Shown here piece after piece: positions 6,787-13,891 of a DNA stretch of 64,000 nt. Within the stretch, counting starts at the first letter, position 1, and every line of letters starts with the position of its first letter. The notes beneath the pieces are model-generated. The model was not told the origin of the DNA, searched no databases, and saw nothing but the letters and a program-made list of their open reading frames with translations. Position numbers and translations under genes: made by a program. Location: positions 1 to 64,000 of the forward strand of contig NZ_QEQK01000013.1 in NCBI RefSeq assembly GCF_003151135.1, read 5' to 3'. Origin of the DNA: Abyssibacter profundi (lineage in GTDB: Bacteria; Pseudomonadota; Gammaproteobacteria; Nevskiales; OUC007).

Positions 6787-7452
6787 GTGTCGTCAAATAT
6801 AGATATGAGCCGATCCAGAGCCAGCCGCCGGGTTTACGGTGGACAGTCCCACGCCGACCGCATGGCCGAGCGCCGTGCCGCCTTTATCGAGGCCGGCTTT
6901 CAACTGATCGGCACCGAGGGTTATCGCGCCGCCACGATCCGTGCCGTATGTAAGCAGGCGGGCATTACCGACCGCTATTTCTACGAGCTGTTCGGCAATA
7001 CCGAGGGCCTGCTGATTGCCGTCTATGAAACCGTGGCCGAGGCCCTGCAACAGGCGCTAATGCAAGCGCTCGCCGAGGCGGATGACGATATTGAGTCCAA
7101 GACCGATGCGGGACTGCGGGCCTTCTTTGCATTCATGCGAGATGACCGCAACGCCCGGATCATGATGGCTGAGATTCTCGGGGTCAGCGCCGAGGTAACC
7201 AGCCTCTACATGCGGACCTCCCAGGCCTTCGCCACGCTGTTGATCACCGCCGCCTCGCCGCTGGCCCCTGGTGTGCTGGACCCAGGGCAGGCCGATAACG
7301 CACTGTTCGGCCAATCGCTGGTCGGTGCCATCATCTACGCGGCCGGCGCCTGGGCCTTGTCCGGTTACCGGGAGCCGGAAGAGGTGGTCATCGCCAGTTG
7401 CCGCATGATTGTCATCGGCGCCTGGCGGCAGCGATTGGAAACGCTGGGCTGA
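6787..7452 (+). CDS. TetR-family transcriptional regulator
   Basis: The predicted product has 221 residues from GTG 6787; an ATG at 6805 is the alternative, but the GAGGAC element at 6779 favours the GTG although its spacing is short. The N-terminal HTH domain is clear: AAFIEAGFQLIGTEGYRAATIRAVCKQAGITDRYFYELFGNTEGLLIAVYE (residues about 31-82). The ligand domain is variable. It is divergent from the SDR/Baeyer-Villiger operon with a palindromic operator between them, the same arrangement as ethR-ethA in mycobacteria. It therefore most likely represses that operon and is released by a hydrophobic ligand. The SGNH lipoprotein gene follows 26 bases downstream and may be co-expressed. Confidence 0.92.
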   Translation: MSSNIDMSRSRASRRVYGGQSHADRMAERRAAFIEAGFQLIGTEGYRAATIRAVCKQAGITDRYFYELFGNTEGLLIAVYETVAEALQQALMQALAEADDDIESKTDAGLRAFFAFMRDDRNARIMMAEILGVSAEVTSLYMRTSQAFATLLITAASPLAPGVLDPGQADNALFGQSLVGAIIYAAGAWALSGYREPEEVVIASCRMIVIGAWRQRLETLG

Positions 7453-7478
7453 TCAAACACAACAAGCAGGAGACACCC

Positions 7479-8783
7479 ATGCGCCACCATCGACGGGCCA
7501 TTGGGACCCTTATCGGACTGGCTGCGCTGCTGGCGGGTTGTGGTGCATCCACGTCAGACACGCCATCGGCCACGAGCGACAGCGGCAACTGGGTTGGCAG
7601 CTGGGCAACCGCCGTCTACGGGCCCTATCCCGCAGGTCCGCTGACCCAGCCGGGGGCGGCGCCGTACACGGCCCAGTTCCCCGATCACCAGGCCGAAGAT
7701 CAAAGCTTTCGCATGATCGTGCATCCCAGTCTTGGGGGCGAACGGGTCCGCGCCTGCCTATCCAATGCGCTGGGGGATCGTCCACTCCACCTGACCAGTC
7801 TTTATATCGGCGAGGTGGTCGCCGGCCCCACGGTGAGCAACCAAACCGCCCTGGCCTTTAATGGCGAACCATCGGTCACCGTGCCGGTCGGTGCCCGGGT
7901 TTGCAGCGATGCGGTGGACTTTGCGCTGACGGCCGGCACAGACGTGGCCGTGAGTTTTCATGTGTCGGGCCCCAGCGGACCGATGACCTGGCATGCCGAG
8001 GCCTTTGCCGTGAACTATGTCAGCCCGCCCGGTGTTGGCGATGTGGCGGCCGACCCCAACGGCGCAGCCCTGACGCAACTGGAACGCAGCTGGTTCTTCT
8101 TGTCGGACCTGCAGGTGCAGACCGACGAGGGATTCGCGATCACGACCTTTGGCGACTCCATTACCGATGGCGCCTTCTCAACGCCCGGCCTCAACCACCG
8201 GTATCCCGACTTTCTGGCCCGCCGTCTGCAGGCCGCCGCTATACCGGCGGGCGTGCGTAATCTGGGAATCAACAGCAATACCGTGACCACTGTGCGCGAT
8301 GGCGGCAATGCCGGACCGCCAGGTACCCAACGGTTTGCTGACGATGTGTTGCGGGCGGGCACGCGCAGCGTGTTCGTGCTGCTTGGCACCAATGACCTCA
8401 GCGCCGGCGTACCGGCAACCGCCGTCTACGATGCCCTCGTCGACCTGGCGGCGCAGGCACAGGCCACCGGCGTCTACATGGTGGTCAGCACCATACTGCC
8501 GCGCAACGATCCGCCCGTTCCCTTTGGCTGGGATGTCGACACCGATGAACCCGAGCGGCGCGCGCTCAATGCCTTGCTGATGGACAGCACAGCCTTCGAT
8601 GCCGTGGCCGACGTGGCCAGTGCGATGGCCAGCCCCTTAGACCCGAACCAGCCGTTCCAACCCTACTTCGTCGAGGGCCTACACCCGAACTCGCTGGGCA
8701 TGCAGGCACTGGCCGATGCCATTCCGCTGGCTGCCCTGCTGCCACCGCCCTACGGCGACTGCGATCGCAGCCCCGGCGGCTAG
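7479..8783 (+). CDS. SGNH/GDSL-family hydrolase lipoprotein
   Basis: The predicted product has 434 residues from ATG 7479, which has an AGGAGA ribosome binding site; a longer in-frame start overlaps the TetR gene. The N-terminus is a lipoprotein signal with lipobox LAGC. An N-terminal beta domain of about 200 residues precedes the catalytic SGNH domain: FGDSITDG (catalytic Ser near 227), GVRNLGINSN, LGTNDLS near 302 and the C-terminal GLHPNSLG with the catalytic His near 402. This layout occurs in secreted esterases that deacylate carbohydrates or lipids. As a downstream neighbour of an oxygenase regulator it could hydrolyse esters made by the Baeyer-Villiger reaction, but its envelope location argues for an external substrate. 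It ends in a 4-base convergent overlap with the next gene. Confidence 0.9.
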   Translation: MRHHRRAIGTLIGLAALLAGCGASTSDTPSATSDSGNWVGSWATAVYGPYPAGPLTQPGAAPYTAQFPDHQAEDQSFRMIVHPSLGGERVRACLSNALGDRPLHLTSLYIGEVVAGPTVSNQTALAFNGEPSVTVPVGARVCSDAVDFALTAGTDVAVSFHVSGPSGPMTWHAEAFAVNYVSPPGVGDVAADPNGAALTQLERSWFFLSDLQVQTDEGFAITTFGDSITDGAFSTPGLNHRYPDFLARRLQAAAIPAGVRNLGINSNTVTTVRDGGNAGPPGTQRFADDVLRAGTRSVFVLLGTNDLSAGVPATAVYDALVDLAAQAQATGVYMVVSTILPRNDPPVPFGWDVDTDEPERRALNALLMDSTAFDAVADVASAMASPLDPNQPFQPYFVEGLHPNSLGMQALADAIPLAALLPPPYGDCDRSPGG

Positions 8784-9043
8784 CTAGCGCGCCGGCGCAA
8801 CACGTCGAACTCGCGATCCAGCTCGAAATCACGGTCGGTCACCACGGCTTCCAGCGCTTCGAGCCGGGCCCGTAGCGCCTGATCGTCTGTCGTCGATCGC
8901 CGCGTGCCGCAACCCCAGTCATTCATGCCTAGATCGAAGCGACGATCCAACCACATCATCAGCGTGATAAAACCGCCGAGCATTAAGAATTTCACAATCG
9001 TATCTAGGTGTTCCATGTCTGCGCCGTCGGGGAAGGTCGTCAT
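8780..9043 (-). CDS. PspB-like small membrane protein
   Basis: The predicted product has 87 residues from ATG 9043, with a GGGGAC ribosome binding site. One transmembrane segment (about residues 14-31, IVKFLMLGGFITLMMWL) is followed by a charged linker and a C-terminal coiled coil LRARLEALEAVVTDRDFELDREFDVLRR. The architecture and the LEALEAVVTDR...L motif recall PspB, the phage-shock inner-membrane partner of PspC, but no pspA or pspC is nearby. A similar protein is encoded at 21816-22034 in this window. Function is unknown; a role in membrane stress sensing is only an inference. Confidence 0.65.
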   Translation of the reverse strand: MTTFPDGADMEHLDTIVKFLMLGGFITLMMWLDRRFDLGMNDWGCGTRRSTTDDQALRARLEALEAVVTDRDFELDREFDVLRRRAS

Positions 9044-9099
9044 GAATAGTCCCCGGGCAACCCGGATTTATTACAGGCCTGCGTCGAGGATGTTTGATC

Positions 9100-9453
9100 G
9101 TGGCCGTGTCTGAGCAGCACGCCAGGGTTCATGCCGCGCTGCGGCGCATCCCGGCCGGTCGTGTCGTGAGCTATGGACAGCTGGCGGCGCAAGCCGGTAT
9201 TCCTCGCGGCGCTCGTGTCGCGGTGGCCGCGTTGCGCAGCGCCCCAGACGACGCAGAACTGCCCTGGCATCGCGTCCTGCGGGCGGATGGGCGCATCGGC
9301 TTTCCCCCTGATCATCCGTTGCATGGCGAACAGCGGCTGCGACTGCAGAACGAGGGCGTCGTAGTGGTCGACGGGCGAGTCTCCATGTCGCGATACCGAG
9401 CGGACGACCGCCCTGCAAACAGCCTGCTGCTACCTGCAGTCGACGACCCTTGA
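9100..9453 (+). CDS. Alkyltransferase-like protein (ATL, MGMT-fold without the cysteine)
   Basis: The predicted product has 117 residues from GTG 9100, nine bases after GAGGA; TTG 9094 is an alternative. The MGMT DNA-binding domain is readable: IPAGRVVSYGQLAAQAGIPRGARVAVAALRS then LPWHRVLRADGRI. In O6-methylguanine methyltransferases the active motif is PCHRV. Here tryptophan replaces the acceptor cysteine, the hallmark of ATL proteins. These cannot transfer the alkyl group but bind O6-alkylguanine, flip it out and hand the lesion to nucleotide excision repair. The gene is monocistronic and its length is normal for the family. Confidence 0.92.
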   Translation: MAVSEQHARVHAALRRIPAGRVVSYGQLAAQAGIPRGARVAVAALRSAPDDAELPWHRVLRADGRIGFPPDHPLHGEQRLRLQNEGVVVVDGRVSMSRYRADDRPANSLLLPAVDDP

Positions 9454-9574
9454 GTCGCAGTGCCGCCACGGCTGGCGAGCCGAGCGGATTCCACGTGCTT
9501 TGGCGACTGGAACGCCTGATTGCGGAGCCTCAGAACACTCGATGTTCGGGACGTTGTCGAGCGCACTCAGAATG

Positions 9575-9610
9575 AAAAAACCCCGCAATGCTGCTTGCAG
9601 CACTGCGGGG
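9575..9610 (-). terminator. Rho-independent terminator of the metallophosphatase gene
   Basis: On the minus strand a CCCCGCAGTGCTGC...GCAGCATTGCGGGG hairpin is followed by six T residues. It lies 27 bases past the stop of the leftward gene ending at 9637. The pairing has one mismatch in a 14-bp stem. Confidence 0.92.
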
Positions 9611-9636
9611 CTGATACAGATTGCGAACTCAGTGGA

Positions 9637-11856
9637 TCAGGGCGCTATGAACGTGTTGATCACGCTGAGATCTTGAATCCGGCGGTCGTCAGCCGGGGCC
9701 GTCTCCGCCACGTTGAACGGCGTTGCGGCGTCCGGGTAGTTCATCAGGAAGAACTCGGCCAACGCATCTTGCTCGCCACCGGTGTAGCTGAACCCGGACT
9801 GCAGGCCAAAATCACAGGCGGTGAGAACGGGGAAGTCCGGCGTGCCGGTCGGGGCCGTGTCCGGGTCGCCAAAGCCCACGCCGCTGTAGATCTGACGCCG
9901 GTTGGGCGCGCTCAGCATGTCGAACGGGTAGTCGTCGCCGCCGTTGGCGAGGAAGTTCAGGGTCACAAGCTGGAACGTGTCGCTCGCCGCAGGCTGTGCG
10001 CTGCCCCCCGTAAACAGTGCGGTGTCGGGCGTATTGTCGGCGTCGGTGTCCACCCACAGATCGGTGACGCGGGCACCCGGAGCAAGCGCCGGATCAAAGC
10101 CGAACGCAATGCCGCCCACCTGGGGAAAGCGCCCGGGTGTCGCGCCCGGTTCCGTCTGCGCCACCGCATGCTCCAGCAGCGCTTTCAGCTCGGAGCCGGT
10201 CACGTCCAAGACAACAAGCCCGTTGTCAAAGCGCAGCGTCCCCCGGAAGTGACCCTCGCTGACATCGCCCGCGTCTGCGTTCAGCCCGTCGTTAAACGGC
10301 GGGAAGAGGTCTGTGGTGGTCCCAGTCGTGACCGCGTTGCCGATCTCGGCACGGATACCACCGCCGTTCTTCAACGCGATCACATTGGTGAGTTCGGTGC
10401 AGTTTTCGGCGTAGGCCACCATGGAGTCAGCCGTCAAGTTACCCAGGTTGGTCTCTTGCGTGCGAACCACACCGCGTCGGCCTTCCAGGAACACATCCGT
10501 GTGGCCCACGACATTCTCGAACTGGTCGAAGATCACGCCCTGCACCGCGTCACGCGACGCGACGACGGCTTCCATCGGAAGGCCACCGGCCTGCGTCACA
10601 TTCTCTGCCGTACTGGCCCAAGCACCGTTTACGGCCTCGTCGAGGCTACCGGGAATGATCTGACCGGCGTCGTCAAAAGCCACAACCAGTCGACCGAGGT
10701 ACTTGTAGTCGCCATCCACATTGACGATCAGGGTCGTGCCGCCATTGGCATCGGTTGTCGAGAACGGATAGGGCTCCGCAAAGGCCGCATCACCGGGGAA
10801 CAACGTGTCCGTGGAATCACCCATGCGCGTGTTGGAACCGCCGGCCACGATGATGTCGACATCGGTCAGTGCCTGCGCCAAGGCGCGCTCGATGCTGATT
10901 TGCTGCATATGCGAGAGCAGGATGATTTTGTCGATGCCGGTCGCCGTCAATGCATCGATCTGTGGCTGAATCGCCGCGGCAAGCTGTTCGATGGCCGTGG
11001 TGCTGCCCTCCACCGTCAGCGCGCCCGTCGTGGTGATGTTAGGAAGCTGCGGGGTCGCAGCGCCGACGAGGCCCACGAACTCATTGCGAACCCGAACGAT
11101 CGCGCTACCCGCGACTTGGCCGCCCATCCGCCGGGCGTCATCGCCATCGACGCCAATGCGTTGAGCCAAGTCCGCATCACCACTGAAATCGACGTTGGCA
11201 GCGAGGTAGGGGAAGCGCGTACCAGGGAACACGACACCGTTTCTTGATTCGGTGGAAAGAGCGTCGCTGAACTCGCCCGGGCCCTGGTCGAGTTCGTGGT
11301 TGCCAAGTGCCGACGCAACCACGCCGAAGGCGTTCATCCACAGGTGGTCGACATGGCCGGGCTCATTGCTGCCGGTCAGCGTGCGCACGGTATCGTTTTC
11401 GGCGGCAAACCAACGCGGACCGGGGATCACATTGTCACCGGACGAAACGACCACGGTGTCTAAACCGTAGGTTGCGTCGTTGCGGAATCCATCCACCAGC
11501 GCCGAGAATTCATCAACCGTGTCCAGTGCAGTGGCTTCGTTGCCGTCAACGTCGGCGAAATGGAGCAGTTGCAACCAGAAACCGTCCTCGCACAGGTAGT
11601 TGGTCGAGTCGATTTCTGACGATTCCAGCGCGCCATTGCGATTGGCGTCGGTGCCACTATCCACTTGCAGGCCACCGAAGGTGCAGGCCGTGCCCGTACC
11701 GATTTCGGTTTGCGTCACCAGTGCAGGCGCGCCATCCGCGCCGTTGGTGCCATCCAAACCGTTGGCACCGTTGGTTCCGTTTGAGCCTTCACACCCAGCC
11801 AAAGCCACCGCGAACGCAGCGCAGGCCACCGTTCGCATCAACGTCGAATTACTCAT
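9637..11856 (-). CDS. Lipoprotein with 5'-nucleotidase-like metallophosphatase domains
   Basis: The predicted product has 739 residues. The lipobox is LAGC (Cys 22). Next come short collagen-like Gly-X-Asn/Asp repeats (about 25-43) and a DUF7151-type segment (TQTEIGTGTACTFGG...DANRNGALESSEI). The metallophosphatase domain has LLHFADVDGN, SSGDNVIPGP, ALGNHELDQG and LLSHM; a 5'-nucleotidase C-terminal domain (TNLGNLTADSM, KNGGGIRAEIG, GGDDYPFD) follows. Two metal motifs deviate: the usual DxH is AD-V-D, and the usual GHTH is GGSNT. It may therefore hydrolyse phosphoesters with altered metals, or have changed function. It acts outside the inner membrane, probably scavenging nucleotide phosphate, and it is monocistronic with its own terminator. 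Confidence 0.88.
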   Translation of the reverse strand: MSNSTLMRTVACAAFAVALAGCEGSNGTNGANGLDGTNGADGAPALVTQTEIGTGTACTFGGLQVDSGTDANRNGALESSEIDSTNYLCEDGFWLQLLHFADVDGNEATALDTVDEFSALVDGFRNDATYGLDTVVVSSGDNVIPGPRWFAAENDTVRTLTGSNEPGHVDHLWMNAFGVVASALGNHELDQGPGEFSDALSTESRNGVVFPGTRFPYLAANVDFSGDADLAQRIGVDGDDARRMGGQVAGSAIVRVRNEFVGLVGAATPQLPNITTTGALTVEGSTTAIEQLAAAIQPQIDALTATGIDKIILLSHMQQISIERALAQALTDVDIIVAGGSNTRMGDSTDTLFPGDAAFAEPYPFSTTDANGGTTLIVNVDGDYKYLGRLVVAFDDAGQIIPGSLDEAVNGAWASTAENVTQAGGLPMEAVVASRDAVQGVIFDQFENVVGHTDVFLEGRRGVVRTQETNLGNLTADSMVAYAENCTELTNVIALKNGGGIRAEIGNAVTTGTTTDLFPPFNDGLNADAGDVSEGHFRGTLRFDNGLVVLDVTGSELKALLEHAVAQTEPGATPGRFPQVGGIAFGFDPALAPGARVTDLWVDTDADNTPDTALFTGGSAQPAASDTFQLVTLNFLANGGDDYPFDMLSAPNRRQIYSGVGFGDPDTAPTGTPDFPVLTACDFGLQSGFSYTGGEQDALAEFFLMNYPDAATPFNVAETAPADDRRIQDLSVINTFIAP

Positions 11857-12352
11857 GCATCCTCCGAAAAAATCCCGTGGTGGCCTTTAGAACTGGACGG
11901 TGGCCGACCCCACTGAGCCCGTCGGAGGCTAGGCTGCGTTTGTTTCAGCCGCGTGATCGTTTTTTGACGTGTCTAAGTCAGCTACCGGATGACGAAATAG
12001 GCCCTCTGATCGGAGCGTTTGACCACTGCGCGGATCGACCCCCTGGGCTTCGCCTTCGCGGGCGAGGACCGCGAAGACCATTGGGCGACTGGAGCCGGGT
12101 CACGCTAGCCGGCTACCCGAAGTCACATCGGGTCATACCGAGCTTTCGGTTTCGAGAAGGGAATGAGGGGAACGAGTCGTCTGGCGGCTCTGTCGGCGGA
12201 TGAATGCCAACAATGACCGCGATAAACGGGTCGGCCGGCCGCCGGTCGGCACCTGCGAGCCAACAGCGGGCAGTCGACTGGCGGGGCGTCGCGCAGCCTG
12301 TTGCCGTAACAACCGGTGCCGGCTCCTCTTGAAGCCTGCGACCATACCCGTA
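11857..12352. other. About 500 bases without a gene
   Basis: The part next to 11857 must hold the promoter of the leftward lipoprotein gene. The rest has GC-rich inverted sequence (for example CTTCGCCTTCGCGGGCGAGGACCGCGAAG near 12050) and no ORF with coding character; the ORFs here are continuations of frames from the neighbouring membrane-protein gene. No terminator with a T-run is obvious for the gene ending at 12353. Confidence 0.45.
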
Positions 12353-13810
12353 TCAGGTCATGCGCTCGACCGTCAGTGGCTGAGCAATGATCCACAGCCC
12401 GCTCACGGTCATGGCGACCATCAGCACCAATAACGCGATCTGGCTGAGCGCTGCGCTGCGGGGTGTCTCGAACACGCGAACGGCGACGCGGTGGGAGGCG
12501 TAAACGCCTGCGACGTGCCCGATCAGAATCAGCGCGACCTGTGAATGCCACACCCAACTCATCTCGGGTAGGAAGGGCGCTCGCCACGTCATCGCGGTCC
12601 CGAACAAATCCCAGCCCCAGCCAAAGGGGTCGGAGACCAAGCTGACGATCTTCCGGCCTTGCGTGAGCACCAGCGTGGCGTAGTGGGTCACGTGATACGC
12701 CAGCGCGATGGGTAACAACGGGTAGGCAAAATCCAGCAGCAGCGCTCGCAATGGGCGTTGCGAGCCGGTCATCCATCGTGCGACTTGAAGGCTTCCCGCG
12801 TAGGCCGCGAAATAAATGCCCGGCAGGCTCAGCAGCCAGAGTGTTTCCCAGGCGAGGTACCAGCGGCGTGCTTCGATAATGTTCTGCATCGGCCGCTGGC
12901 CCATCAAGGCTTCAACCCAGCCAGTCGGATCACTCCAGAACAACCGGACCCACCACTGGGTTGCGCGCAGACCATCAAAAGCCGTGGTCGATAGCATCGC
13001 CAGAATGAACACCACCGTCGCCATGTGGGCCGGACGACTGTGGACCAGGCCTGCGCCTGGCCAGCGCCATGCCGCGGGCTGTCGCAGGTGGTCCTCACCG
13101 CCGAGCCGCAACGGCGCCAGTCGGCCAACGAGGCGAAGGTACACGGCGAAGAGTTCTCCATGCCGGAACCACGCTTGCCGGCCAACCAGACCCACCGCCG
13201 TCACGTTCATCAGCGTGTAGACCAGTACCAGCCATCCCAACTGGCGCGGTATGCCCCTGCCGAAGAGTTCGAACCAGACAAAAGCCAGCAGCAGCAGTAG
13301 TGCGGGCCAGTCTCCCAGCCATTTCGGGTACACCCAAGCACCGCGGGCGTAGCCCGGCCAGAGCCGCCCCAGCCAGCCGGTCAGGATGGACCACGGATTG
13401 AGATAGGCGTAAACATTGCCCGCAACGGCGGTGAAGTAGGTCAGACCCAGCAGGCAGACGATCCAAAAGAACGTCATGCTGAAGTTGCGATACGGGTCGC
13501 GATTGCCCCACAGCGCTGTGGCTATGCAAAGGACCAGCAGGCCGACACTCAGGACCTGCAAAACGGACTTGAGCCGTACCCACCCACCCGTCGAACGGAT
13601 CGTCCGTGTCGTCGGTTCCGGTTCCGGCCCCTCGGGACGGCGAACGAAATAGAGCGCGAGCAAAAACGAGACCAGCAACGCAGCCGATGCCGCCCAGGCG
13701 TAAAGCCAGAACGGCACCGGCAGGTTGTAGAGCCGGCCGAAACCGTGGGCGCTGGCTGCGAGAGGCCACACCGCCCCCAGCAGCAACCCGATCCCGAAGA
13801 AACAACGCAT
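12353..13810 (-). CDS. Polytopic membrane protein, FedB-like, function unknown
   Basis: The predicted product has 485 residues from ATG 13810; an upstream GTG at 13855 is possible. It starts with a signal-like segment ending ASAHGFG, then about ten hydrophobic segments. Features that stand out are HGFGRLYNLPVPFWLYAWAASAALLVSF, DPYRNFSMTFFWIVCLLGLTYFTAVAGNVYAYLNPW, and several histidine/tryptophan-rich helices (YPLLPIALAYHVTHYATLVLTQG, SWVWHSQVALILIGHVAGVYASHRVA). It resembles proteins annotated fenitrothion hydrolase FedB or FesM in other bacteria, a label with weak experimental support. The paired histidines in helices hint at heme or metal binding. I cannot assign a reaction. Confidence 0.7.
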   Translation of the reverse strand: MRCFFGIGLLLGAVWPLAASAHGFGRLYNLPVPFWLYAWAASAALLVSFLLALYFVRRPEGPEPEPTTRTIRSTGGWVRLKSVLQVLSVGLLVLCIATALWGNRDPYRNFSMTFFWIVCLLGLTYFTAVAGNVYAYLNPWSILTGWLGRLWPGYARGAWVYPKWLGDWPALLLLLAFVWFELFGRGIPRQLGWLVLVYTLMNVTAVGLVGRQAWFRHGELFAVYLRLVGRLAPLRLGGEDHLRQPAAWRWPGAGLVHSRPAHMATVVFILAMLSTTAFDGLRATQWWVRLFWSDPTGWVEALMGQRPMQNIIEARRWYLAWETLWLLSLPGIYFAAYAGSLQVARWMTGSQRPLRALLLDFAYPLLPIALAYHVTHYATLVLTQGRKIVSLVSDPFGWGWDLFGTAMTWRAPFLPEMSWVWHSQVALILIGHVAGVYASHRVAVRVFETPRSAALSQIALLVLMVAMTVSGLWIIAQPLTVERMT

Positions 13811-13891
13811 GCGGCCTGCGCGATCCAGGCAGGCCGGCGGGGCGGCGCCTAGCACGTTGCCGGCTTGCCTCGCATCAAGAAGCGACCATGC

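Noticed and set aside
12123-12776. A 217-codon leftward ORF
   Set aside because: Arg/Pro-rich shadow frame of the membrane-protein gene extending into the non-coding gap.
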